Source: Blautia sp900556555 (GTDB lineage: Bacteria; Bacillota; Clostridia; Lachnospirales; Lachnospiraceae). From it: 64,000 nucleotides of DNA. Positions 50,450 to 58,087 of the stretch are shown here, piece by piece (the stretch's first letter is position 1; every line of letters starts with the position of its first letter). A program made the position numbers and the translations under genes. The notes beneath the pieces were generated by a model. It did not search any database, was not told where the DNA came from, and worked only from the letters and a program-made list of their open reading frames with translations. The stretch lies in assembly GCA_964250615.1 (NCBI GenBank), contig CAXUGM010000005.1; one strand, given 5' to 3'.

Positions 50450-51793
50450 TTAAACACTCTTCTTTTTTTCCTGCATAAAATCCTGTTTTGCGTTCTCCAG
50501 GATTCCGGGATTTTCAAAAATCTCCCATATACTCGCAGCAAGAATTTTGGATGCTGCCATCATTCCTTTATGTGCTATAGAAGACTTCCCCTGTGCTGTC
50601 ACTGTCCAATGATGCAAAGGAGAGCCATTAGCATAACAATTCACCATAAATGCACTGCAAGGAAGTATCTGGCTTACATTTCCCACATCTGTTGAAATCC
50701 CGGTCTTTCTCACAGATGCAAAATCCGGACTGGAGCAAATTGAAATCTCATTGTCAGGCTCATTCCCAAATGTCAGAAATTTTTTGGCATATACTAATTC
50801 TTCCTCACTGTAATGAAGCGGAAGAAACACATCCATATATTTTAAAATCAAACTATCTAATGTGGAATTTTTCAGCATACTGTCATAAACACATTTTGTT
50901 TTGATTTCCACAGACGTATCTGTCATGAGTGCTGCACCTTGGGCAATCCGGTCTGTACGCTCCCGCAATGCCTGAGCCTGAGAGCCTTTCGGTGCCCGGA
51001 TAGCATAGAGCAGCTGGGCATGTGACGGAACAATATTGGGAAGATTCCCACCAGCATCTAAATATGCGTAATGTATCCTCGCCTCGTCTATCATATGCTC
51101 CCTAAGATAGTTGACTCCTATATTCATCAGTTCACAGGCATCCAGGGCGCTTCTTCCAAGATGAGGTGCCTGGGAAGCGTGGGCACTGGTTCCATGGAAG
51201 GTATAAACTACTCTCTGGTTTGCCAGAGACTGATTAAAAATTCCTGCCTGTGCATGAGGATGCCAGGAAAACGCTGCATCTATTCCTTGGAAAAAACCAT
51301 TCTGTATCATCTTTGATTTCCCTGAAGCGTTCTCTTCTGCCGGACATCCGAAATATACAATGGTTCCCGGTAAATGATATTGCTCTAACAGTTCTTTCAG
51401 GAAAAGAGCTGCTCCCAAAAGCCCGGTTCCAAGAAGATTATGCCCGCATCCATGTCCCGGTGTATCCGGTCCGGCTCCATCCGGATATTTCTGCCCTGGC
51501 TCATCTGCTTCCTGGCACATTCCCACCAGTGCATCATACTCCCCCAACAGTCCAATCACCGGACCACTGTTTCCAAAAGAAGCCTGAAAAGCTGTCGGAA
51601 GCTCTTCGCAGGGAACAGATACCGTAAAACCATGCTGTTCCAGTATTTCTTTTAAAAGTGTACAGGAACGCCGCTCCTCATATGCAGGTTCATGAAATTC
51701 CCAGACAGCATCCGAAGCAGAAGCTAAAAGAGGCATGTATTTCTCTGCTAACTGTTCTAATGCAAAGCATATCTGGCTGATATCTACTCTCAT
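50450..51793 (-). CDS. M20-family amidohydrolase (AbgB-like)
   Basis: This 447-residue metallopeptidase-like amidohydrolase has the metal ligands 'GHGCGHNLLGTGLLGAAL' and 'FGCPAEENASGKSKMI', a 'IGLLGEYDAL' strand and a lid domain with 'YTFHGTSAHASQAPHLGRSA'. The type resembles AbgB, which cleaves p-aminobenzoyl-glutamate, and related aminoacylases. It is cytoplasmic. The start is uncertain: ATG at 51793 has AAAGGA 10 bp away, while ATG at 51841, directly after the upstream stop, could be read by coupling and adds 16 residues. Confidence 0.9.
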   Translation of the reverse strand: MRVDISQICFALEQLAEKYMPLLASASDAVWEFHEPAYEERRSCTLLKEILEQHGFTVSVPCEELPTAFQASFGNSGPVIGLLGEYDALVGMCQEADEPGQKYPDGAGPDTPGHGCGHNLLGTGLLGAALFLKELLEQYHLPGTIVYFGCPAEENASGKSKMIQNGFFQGIDAAFSWHPHAQAGIFNQSLANQRVVYTFHGTSAHASQAPHLGRSALDACELMNIGVNYLREHMIDEARIHYAYLDAGGNLPNIVPSHAQLLYAIRAPKGSQAQALRERTDRIAQGAALMTDTSVEIKTKCVYDSMLKNSTLDSLILKYMDVFLPLHYSEEELVYAKKFLTFGNEPDNEISICSSPDFASVRKTGISTDVGNVSQILPCSAFMVNCYANGSPLHHWTVTAQGKSSIAHKGMMAASKILAASIWEIFENPGILENAKQDFMQEKKKSV

Positions 51794-51847
51794 GACATAT
51801 TCATCCTTTCCGCTAAACTTATCTTCTGTTCTATTCTGCATCACACC

Positions 51848-52588
51848 TTAGGATGATTTCGATGCTTCCACTTCTTCATCTACTTTCTGAATCTGTATCT
51901 TCACATCATCCTTAAACTGCTCCCATGCATCCTGATTCTCCACATAGTATTTTGGACATATTTTGCCGGTAACATCATAGTGGCGGATAACATCCTGTTC
52001 TGTAAGGTTAAAACGCCAGCAGAGCCAGCCTGTCAGGCGTACCAGGGAAATATAAGTAGCATCTGTGAACTTTCCTGTTTCATCCATATGGCAGCATTCA
52101 ATGGACAAAGTATCTTCGTTTCTGGAATTTGATGCATAGGCAATCTCTGTACTTGGCACACACTGTACGATTTCCCCTTCATATCCCACTACAAAATGAC
52201 TGCTTACTTTAGTCTCATGGCTGTCTTTCAAGCCCTGGAAATAATCCCGGTTATTCTTAGCCGTAGTTCCAGGATTTGCCGTATAATGCACAACAATTCC
52301 TTTTACTTTTTCCAGAGGCGTACCCGGCCTGGAATATTCATTGACATCTAAAAGATCTACCTCAAAGGGAGGTGCTCCTACAAAAGAATCGTTCCGTTCC
52401 TCAAGAAGTTTTCTTTCTTTCCATTCATCTCTGACTTTACCTGTCACAAAAAAACCGGCTAGAACCGTAAGCACTGCCAGAAAAAACATCATAATGTTGC
52501 GCCTTCTCCTGCGTCTCCGCATTTTTTTTCTTCGTTCTCTTCTGTTTTCAAAGTCCAGCTCTTCCTCGTATCTATCCCTTTTTCTCAT
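51848..52588 (-). CDS. Membrane-anchored N-acetylmuramoyl-L-alanine amidase
   Basis: This 246-residue protein has a very basic N-terminus (Arg-rich, residues ~14-32), one membrane segment 'IMMFFLAVLTVLAGFFVTG' and then an extracellular Amidase_2 domain. Zinc and catalytic residues are visible in 'GIVVHYTANPGTTAKNN', 'SHFVVGYEGEIVQCVPSTEI', 'SIECCHMDETG' and 'VIRHYDVTGKICPKYY'. It trims peptide stems from peptidoglycan. The start at 52588 follows AGGAAAGGA; the longer frame enters the guaB terminator. Confidence 0.92.
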   Translation of the reverse strand: MRKRDRYEEELDFENRRERRKKMRRRRRRRNIMMFFLAVLTVLAGFFVTGKVRDEWKERKLLEERNDSFVGAPPFEVDLLDVNEYSRPGTPLEKVKGIVVHYTANPGTTAKNNRDYFQGLKDSHETKVSSHFVVGYEGEIVQCVPSTEIAYASNSRNEDTLSIECCHMDETGKFTDATYISLVRLTGWLCWRFNLTEQDVIRHYDVTGKICPKYYVENQDAWEQFKDDVKIQIQKVDEEVEASKSS

Positions 52589-52618
52589 CTTTTGTCCTTT
52601 CCTGAAAACCGGAGCTAG

Positions 52619-52651
52619 AAAAAAAGGCTGCTGCAGATTCTGCAACAGCCT
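52619..52651 (-). terminator. guaB terminator
   Basis: AGGCTGCTGCAG (52625-52636) pairs with CTGCAACAGCCT (52640-52651) with one imperfect pair, followed on the minus strand by seven T (52625-52619). Confidence 0.85.
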
Positions 52652-52663
52652 CCTCATCCTTAC

Positions 52664-54118
52664 TTATTCGTCAATACTATAGTTTGGAGCTTCTTTTGTG
52701 ATATGAATATCATGAGGATGTGATTCTTTTAAAGAAGCTGCAGAAATCTTAACAAATTTGCCGGTTTCTTTCAATGTTTCGATGTCTTTTGCACCGCAAT
52801 AACCCATACCGGAACGAAGACCTCCAATAAGCTGGAATACGGTATCTTCTACATGTCCTTTGTATGCTACACGGCCCTCAACGCCTTCTGGAACAAGTTT
52901 CTTAGCATCCTGCTGGAAGTAGCGGTCTTTGCTTCCGTTTTCCATAGCAGAAATAGAACCCATACCTCTGTACACTTTGTATTTTCTTCCCTGGTATAAT
53001 TCGAATGCTCCCGGACTTTCATCACATCCGGCAAAGATACTTCCCATCATACATACATTTGCTCCAGCTGCAATTGCCTTGGTCATATCTCCTGAGTATT
53101 TGATACCACCATCAGCAATAATCGGAATACCATATTCCTTAGCAACTTCGTAGCAGTCCATAACTGCTGTAATCTGAGGAACACCGATACCTGCAACTAC
53201 ACGGGTAGTACAGATAGAACCAGGTCCGATACCTACTTTGACTGCATCAACACCAGCCTCAATCAAAGCTCTGGTAGCCTCTCCTGTAGCTACGTTTCCT
53301 GCAATCAACTGTAAATCCGGATATTTTTCTTTGATTTCTCTAACTGCTTTGATAATGTTTGCAGAATGTCCATGTGCAGAATCCACAACAATAACATCCA
53401 CTCTGGCTTTTACCAGAGCATCTACTCTGGCCATAACATTCGCAGTAATACCTACTGCTGCACCACAGAGAAGTCTTCCCTGCTCATCCTTTGCAGAAAG
53501 TGGATATTTAATCTGTTTTTCAATATCTTTAATTGTGATAAGTCCTTTCAGATTAAAATCTTCGTCTACAATAGGAAGTTTTTCTTTTCTGGATTTTGCC
53601 AGAATCTTCTTTGCTTCTTCTAAGGTAACTCCCTCACGGGCAGTCACTAAATCCTCAGATGTCATGCATTCTTTGATTTTTCTGGAAAAATCTTCCTCAA
53701 ATTTCAGGTCACGGTTGGTAATAATACCTACCAGTTTTTTTCCTTCTGTAATTGGAACACCTGAAATACGGAACTTAGCCATAAGATCATTGGCATCTGC
53801 CAGTGTATGTTCCGGTGATAAATAAAATGGGTCTGTGATAACTCCGTTTTCTGAACGTTTTACCTTGTCTACTTCTTCTGCCTGTTCTTCTATGGTCATA
53901 TTCTTATGGATAATACCAATACCACCCTGTCTTGCCATAGCAATTGCCATACGGTGTTCTGTAACCGTATCCATACCTGCGCTCATCATAGGAATATTTA
54001 ACTTCACTTTTTTTGTCAGCCAAGTTGATAATTCAACCTGATTCGGTATTACCTCTGAGTAGGCCGGAACTAACAGCACATCATCAAAAGTAATGCCTTC
54101 ACCAATAATCTTACCCAT
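52664..54118 (-). CDS. guaB: IMP dehydrogenase
   Basis: This 484-residue enzyme makes XMP from IMP with NAD, the committed step to GTP. The barrel start 'GITFDDVLLVPAYSEVIPNQ' is followed by two CBS domains (~95-205), then 'VDSAHGHSANIIKAVREI', the catalytic Cys loop 'GPGSICTTRVVAGIGVPQ' and the flap 'YFQQDAKKLVPEGVEGRV' with its Arg-Tyr. The start at 54118 (MGKIIGEGIT) follows AAGGGAG. GTP made here is also the ligand of CodY, encoded at 57101-57892. Confidence 0.97.
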   Translation of the reverse strand: MGKIIGEGITFDDVLLVPAYSEVIPNQVELSTWLTKKVKLNIPMMSAGMDTVTEHRMAIAMARQGGIGIIHKNMTIEEQAEEVDKVKRSENGVITDPFYLSPEHTLADANDLMAKFRISGVPITEGKKLVGIITNRDLKFEEDFSRKIKECMTSEDLVTAREGVTLEEAKKILAKSRKEKLPIVDEDFNLKGLITIKDIEKQIKYPLSAKDEQGRLLCGAAVGITANVMARVDALVKARVDVIVVDSAHGHSANIIKAVREIKEKYPDLQLIAGNVATGEATRALIEAGVDAVKVGIGPGSICTTRVVAGIGVPQITAVMDCYEVAKEYGIPIIADGGIKYSGDMTKAIAAGANVCMMGSIFAGCDESPGAFELYQGRKYKVYRGMGSISAMENGSKDRYFQQDAKKLVPEGVEGRVAYKGHVEDTVFQLIGGLRSGMGYCGAKDIETLKETGKFVKISAASLKESHPHDIHITKEAPNYSIDE

Positions 54119-54178
54119 TGTAGTTCTCCCTTCACTTTTGTTTATAGTATAGTAATATATCAAATTACCTCTGGCCTG

Positions 54179-54679
54179 TCAATCTTCAAAGACTTTACGT
54201 GGGCAGCTTTTTTTAATATTTTCCAATAATTCCCGGTCAGGCTCAATAAGAACCTTATTTACTTCTTTTTCACCTGGAATAATCATGGCATAAACTTTGT
54301 GATTTTTATTTCCTGAAGAATAATCCAGAACCTTTAAGTTTGTATTATGGTTCTGATAATCCATTCTGTGGGAATTTACTGGTGCCATCAGCTCCAGTTT
54401 TGCCAGATCAAAGCTTTTCAGGCGTTTTCTCTTGGATTTTGACATAATCTTATCTACATCAAGTTCACCGTTTACATAGACGTATTCATATTCCAAATCC
54501 AGGTTTGGCAGGATAAAATATGCCGCAATACCCAGAACCAATGTGGCGATCCATGCAAATACGATTACAAATCCCATGACTGCAGTCACTGCAATAAGGC
54601 CGATCAAAAGAAATTTAATAATCTTTTCCTTTGCGGTCTGCTCTTTTTTAATCAGCAGTTCCGAATATGAGTCATTCAT
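54179..54679 (-). CDS. Small two-helix membrane protein, possibly DUF6106
   Basis: This 166-residue protein has a charged N-terminus ('MNDSYSELLIKKEQTAKEKI'), two close membrane helices (~22-65) and a soluble C-terminal domain of ~100 residues ('YEYVYVNGELDVDKIMSKSK', 'IIPGEKEVNKVLIEPDREL'). From memory it resembles DUF6106 of Lachnospiraceae; the function is unknown. AGGAGGAACAG precedes the ATG. It has its own promoter and sits between groEL and guaB. Confidence 0.8.
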   Translation of the reverse strand: MNDSYSELLIKKEQTAKEKIIKFLLIGLIAVTAVMGFVIVFAWIATLVLGIAAYFILPNLDLEYEYVYVNGELDVDKIMSKSKRKRLKSFDLAKLELMAPVNSHRMDYQNHNTNLKVLDYSSGNKNHKVYAMIIPGEKEVNKVLIEPDRELLENIKKSCPRKVFED

Positions 54680-54718
54680 CTTCTGTTCCTCCTATAACTC
54701 TCCTATTTTCTGATAAAT

Positions 54719-54747
54719 AGTGTAACACAAATAAACTTGTGTTGCAA
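54719..54747 (-). promoter_or_regulatory. Promoter of the small membrane-protein gene
   Basis: TTGCAA (54742-54747, self-complementary), 17 bp, TACACT (complement of 54719-54724). The spacer is itself an inverted repeat (AACACAA/TTGTGTT). Confidence 0.65.
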
Positions 54748-54767
54748 GAATCGAAAAAATATGACAG

Positions 54768-54799
54768 AAAAAGCCGGTGTCCCGAATAACGACACCGGC
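54768..54799 (-). terminator. groEL terminator
   Basis: GCCGGTGTC (54773-54781) pairs perfectly with GACACCGGC (54791-54799), followed on the minus strand by TTTTTC. Confidence 0.88.
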
Positions 54800-54825
54800 C
54801 TTCCGCCTCATTTTGCGACTTTTGA

Positions 54826-56448
54826 TTACATCATGCCCATTCCAGGAGCTCCTGCTGGCATTGCCGGAGTTTCTTCTTTAATGTTAGAAACAACTGCTTC
54901 TGTTGTGAGAAGTGTTCCTGCAACGCTTGTTGCGTTCTGTAATGCACTTCTTGTAACTTTTGCAGGATCCAGGATACCTTTTTTCACCATGTCTACATAT
55001 TCTTCATGTAAAGCATCAAATCCTGTTCCTACTTCGCTTTCTCTTACTTTATTGATGATAACAGAGCCTTCCAGTCCTGCGTTAGCTGCAATGTGGTATA
55101 ATGGAGCTTCCAGAGCTTTTAATACTACTTTTGCACCTGTCTTAGCATCACCTTCCAGAGTATCTACAATCTTAGCAACTTCTTTGGATGCATGGATGTA
55201 TGCAGAACCGCCACCTGCGATGATACCTTCTTCTACTGCTGCTCTTGTTGCATTTAAAGCATCCTCCATACGAAGTTTTGCTTCTTTCATTTCTGTTTCT
55301 GTTGCAGCACCAACACGGATAACAGCAACACCGCCAGCTAATTTTGCAAGTCTTTCCTGTAATTTTTCTCTGTCGAAATCGGATGTTGTCTCTGCAATCT
55401 GATGTTTAATCTGAGCAACTCTTGCTGCGATTTCTTCTTTATCACCCATACCATCTACGATAACAGTTGATTCTTTCTGAACTTTTACAGATTTAGCACG
55501 GCCTAACTGTTCCATAGTTGTGTCTTTTAATTCCAGTCCCAGTTCATCAGAAATCACAGTACCATTTGTCAGGATAGCGATATCTTTCAGCATTTCTTTT
55601 CTTCTGTCACCGTATCCTGGAGCTTTTACAGCACAAACAGAGAATGTTCCTCTTAATTTGTTTACAATCAGAGTTGTAAGTGCTTCACCTTCAATATCTT
55701 CTGCAATGATCAGAAGTTTTGCACCTGTTTTAACAATCTGTTCCAGAACAGGAAGGATATCCTGAATGTTGGAGATTTTCTTATCTGTAATCAGGATATA
55801 TGGATCATCTAAAACAGCTTCCATCTTGTCCATATCTGTTGCCATGTAAGCTGAAATATAACCACGGTCAAACTGCATACCTTCTACTAAATCCAGCTCT
55901 GTCTTCATAGTCTTGGATTCTTCGATTGTGATAACACCGTCTTTGCTTACTTTTTCCATTGCTTCGGAAACCATTTCGCCTACTTCATCGTCTCCGGCGG
56001 AAATTGCTGCAACTCTTGCAATCTGATCTTTGCTTTCAATGTTGGAGCTCATGTTCTTGATTGCTTCTACTGCTGTCTCAGTAGCTTTTTTCATACCTTT
56101 TCTAAGGATGATTGGGTTTGCACCTGCTGCAAGATTTTTCATTCCTTCATGAACCATAGCCTGTGCCAGAACAGTAGCTGTTGTGGTACCATCACCTGCT
56201 ACGTCATTTGTCTTAGCAGCAACTTCTTTGATGAGCTGTGCACCCATGTTTTCGAATCCGTCTTCCAGTTCGATTTCTTTTGCAATAGTAACACCGTCGT
56301 TAGTAATAAGTGGAGCACCAAAGGATTTATCCAAAACAACGTTTCTTCCTTTTGGTCCTAATGTTACTCTTACTGTATCAGCTAATTTATTTACGCCTGC
56401 TTCCAGGGCTGCTCTTGCCTCTGCTCCGTATTTGATTTCTTTTGCCAT
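54826..56448 (-). CDS. groEL: Chaperonin GroEL
   Basis: This 540-residue ATP-driven 60-kDa chaperonin subunit has 'TLGPKGRNVVLDKSFGAPLI' and 'AGDGTTTATVLAQAM' (ATP site with catalytic Asp residues) and the apical 'EGMQFDRGYISAYMATD'. The tail ends in Gly/Met repeats ('GAPGMGMM'). It follows groES by 28 bp, as usual, and depends on the CIRCE-controlled promoter upstream of groES. Confidence 0.99.
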   Translation of the reverse strand: MAKEIKYGAEARAALEAGVNKLADTVRVTLGPKGRNVVLDKSFGAPLITNDGVTIAKEIELEDGFENMGAQLIKEVAAKTNDVAGDGTTTATVLAQAMVHEGMKNLAAGANPIILRKGMKKATETAVEAIKNMSSNIESKDQIARVAAISAGDDEVGEMVSEAMEKVSKDGVITIEESKTMKTELDLVEGMQFDRGYISAYMATDMDKMEAVLDDPYILITDKKISNIQDILPVLEQIVKTGAKLLIIAEDIEGEALTTLIVNKLRGTFSVCAVKAPGYGDRRKEMLKDIAILTNGTVISDELGLELKDTTMEQLGRAKSVKVQKESTVIVDGMGDKEEIAARVAQIKHQIAETTSDFDREKLQERLAKLAGGVAVIRVGAATETEMKEAKLRMEDALNATRAAVEEGIIAGGGSAYIHASKEVAKIVDTLEGDAKTGAKVVLKALEAPLYHIAANAGLEGSVIINKVRESEVGTGFDALHEEYVDMVKKGILDPAKVTRSALQNATSVAGTLLTTEAVVSNIKEETPAMPAGAPGMGMM

Positions 56449-56476
56449 GATGACATTCCTCCTGATCTATTTTCTA

Positions 56477-56761
56477 TTATTTTACAACTGCTAAAATATC
56501 GCTCTGTCTTACAATGATAAATTCTTCACCATCTAATTTTACTTCTGTTCCTGCATATTTGGAATAGATAACCTGATCACCTGCAGCAACTTCCATCTTT
56601 ACTTCTTTACCATCTACCACTCCGCCTGGTCCAACTGCAACAACTTCTGCCTGCTGTGGTTTTTCCTGTGCCTGTCCCGGCAGCACGATACCTGACTTTG
56701 TAGTTTCCTCAGCAACTAACTGTTTCAATACAACTCTGTCTCCTAATGGTACTAACTTCAT
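56477..56761 (-). CDS. groES: Co-chaperonin GroES
   Basis: This 94-residue lid of the GroEL chamber contains 'LVPLGDRVVLKQLVAEETTK' at the start, the mobile loop 'TKSGIVLPGQAQEKPQ', and 'VYSKYAGTEVKLDGEEFIIV'-type strands late. It is the first gene of the heat-shock operon, with CIRCE 40 bp upstream of the ATG. Confidence 0.98.
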   Translation of the reverse strand: MKLVPLGDRVVLKQLVAEETTKSGIVLPGQAQEKPQQAEVVAVGPGGVVDGKEVKMEVAAGDQVIYSKYAGTEVKLDGEEFIIVRQSDILAVVK

Positions 56762-56800
56762 ATCTATTTCCTCCTTAAAATAATTCCTCTCGCTTGTTTA

Positions 56801-56827
56801 TTAGCACTCATTCTTATCGAGTGCTAA
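56801..56827 (-). promoter_or_regulatory. CIRCE element (HrcA operator)
   Basis: TTAGCACTC (56801-56809), 9 bp, GAGTGCTAA (56819-56827): an exact match to the CIRCE consensus. It lies between the promoter and groES, so HrcA should repress groESL. hrcA itself is not in this window. Confidence 0.97.
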
Positions 56828-56838
56828 CCGATAGTCAT

Positions 56839-56867
56839 ATATTAGTTAATTTGGAGTTTTTTCGCAA
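56839..56867 (-). promoter_or_regulatory. groES-groEL promoter
   Basis: TTGCGA (complement of 56862-56867), 17 bp, TAATAT (complement of 56839-56844), directly upstream of CIRCE. The stretch 56868-57053 beyond it is AT-rich low-complexity DNA in which I see no credible gene. Confidence 0.7.
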
Positions 56868-57057
56868 CTGGATATAGTTTTCTGGATATATTTACTATCT
56901 TTCTTTTTCTCTTTTTTACTCTTTATATCTATATTTATCTTACTTTTTTGTTTTTGAGTGGATTTTATATTTATTTTATAAATCCTCTTTTTCCGTATAG
57001 CTTTGGCATTCTTATTCATTCTATGAATTTTTGCCAATTTTTATACCTATAACCTCC

Positions 57058-57089
57058 AAAAAAGAGAGCCTCTGTCTGGCTCTCTTTTT
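57058..57089. terminator. codY terminator (bidirectional shape)
   Basis: AAAAAAGAGAGCC (57058-57070) pairs with GGCTCTCTTTTT (57078-57089) around a 7-nt loop, with A and T runs on the two flanks. Confidence 0.88.
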
Positions 57090-57100
57090 GAATAAATACT

Positions 57101-57892
57101 CTATTTATTTTTCACTAATTTCCGTTTCTTAATCTCTTCCAGCTCATCGAAAATCACTTCATTAAGGACTTTAATATAAGTTCCTTTCATACCTGAGGAA
57201 CGTGATTCAATGACCCCTGCACTCTCAAATTTTCTGAGGGCATTTACAATTACGGAACGGGTAATCCCTACCCGGTCTGCAATCTTGCTTGCCACCAGAA
57301 TTCCTTCATCCCCGTTTAACTCATCAAAAATATGGATGATTGCCTCTAATTCTGAGAAGGACAAGGTATTAAATGCAGATTTTACAACCTGGATTTTTCT
57401 GTTTTCCTCTGCATTTTCTTCATGTACGGAGCGCATCATTTCCAGGCCGACTACCGTTGTTCCGTACTCACTGACAATAATATCTTCGATATCGTAGGTT
57501 CTTGCACTGCGGTACATAAACAGAGTTCCCAGTCTTTCCCCTGCAATATCGATTGGGCTGATGATTGCCACATATTTACCGATATCCGGTGATTCAAATC
57601 CAAGGGTCTGAAGGTTCACATTTTCTTTTGTGGACAAAACTCCTAACAATCTCTCGTTTAACAGTTTATCAATATGTCCTCCCACTTCACTGTCAATTAA
57701 CTCTGTGATTTCATCTACACCAGGACAAAGCCCTACTCCCAGAACCTTTCCCTTTCTGCTCATTACTAAAATGTTGGAATCCAGCGTTTCTACCATGACT
57801 TCGCAGATATCATTAAATAGAACTTTTGATGCATGATTATTGTGAAGAAGTTTATTTATTTTTCTTGTTCTGTCTAATAATTGTACACTCAT
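57101..57892 (-). CDS. codY: GTP- and branched-chain amino acid-responsive regulator CodY
   Basis: This 263-residue global repressor has an N-terminal GAF domain (~1-155) that senses Ile/Leu/Val, with 'MSVQLLDRTRKINKLL' at the start and 'YVAIISPIDIAGERLGTLFMYR'-type strands. A C-terminal winged HTH follows, with the recognition segment 'ASKIADRVGITRSVIVNALRK' and wing 'SRSSGMKGTYIKV'. GGAGGTTCACC precedes the ATG. The order dprA-topA-codY is conserved in Firmicutes, but a terminator after topA and an own promoter make it independent here. Confidence 0.98.
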   Translation of the reverse strand: MSVQLLDRTRKINKLLHNNHASKVLFNDICEVMVETLDSNILVMSRKGKVLGVGLCPGVDEITELIDSEVGGHIDKLLNERLLGVLSTKENVNLQTLGFESPDIGKYVAIISPIDIAGERLGTLFMYRSARTYDIEDIIVSEYGTTVVGLEMMRSVHEENAEENRKIQVVKSAFNTLSFSELEAIIHIFDELNGDEGILVASKIADRVGITRSVIVNALRKFESAGVIESRSSGMKGTYIKVLNEVIFDELEEIKKRKLVKNK

Positions 57893-57943
57893 GGTGAACC
57901 TCCTCTCTTTTTTTCATTTTCATGACTATTTTACGTCTATCTT

Positions 57944-57972
57944 ATTTTATCACACGATATTTCTGAAAGCAA
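57944..57972 (-). promoter_or_regulatory. codY promoter
   Basis: TTGCTT (complement of 57967-57972), 17 bp, TAAAAT (complement of 57944-57949). Confidence 0.6.
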
Positions 57973-58057
57973 CGCAAAAATAAGATATTTTCAGTCTATT
58001 TTCAAGTATTATTTATTTTTTTTCAATGCCTATCGAATTTTCTGGATTTTTCGATAT

Positions 58058-58087
58058 AAAAAAATCCCGCTTACGCAGGATTTTTTT
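58058..58087 (-). terminator. topA terminator
   Basis: AAAAAAATCCCGC (58058-58070) and GCAGGATTTTTTT (58075-58087) form a stem with one mismatch and a 4-nt loop, with a T-tract on the minus strand. It overlaps the topA stop codon. Confidence 0.85.

Noticed and set aside
53238..53825. 195-codon plus-strand frame
   Set aside because: Antisense shadow of guaB with no ribosome site.
54737..55402. 221-codon plus-strand frame
   Set aside because: Antisense shadow of groEL running through its terminator.
56846..57037. 63-codon Lys-rich minus-strand frame
   Set aside because: Lies in AT-rich low-complexity DNA overlapping the groES promoter; composition follows base bias and there is no ribosome site.
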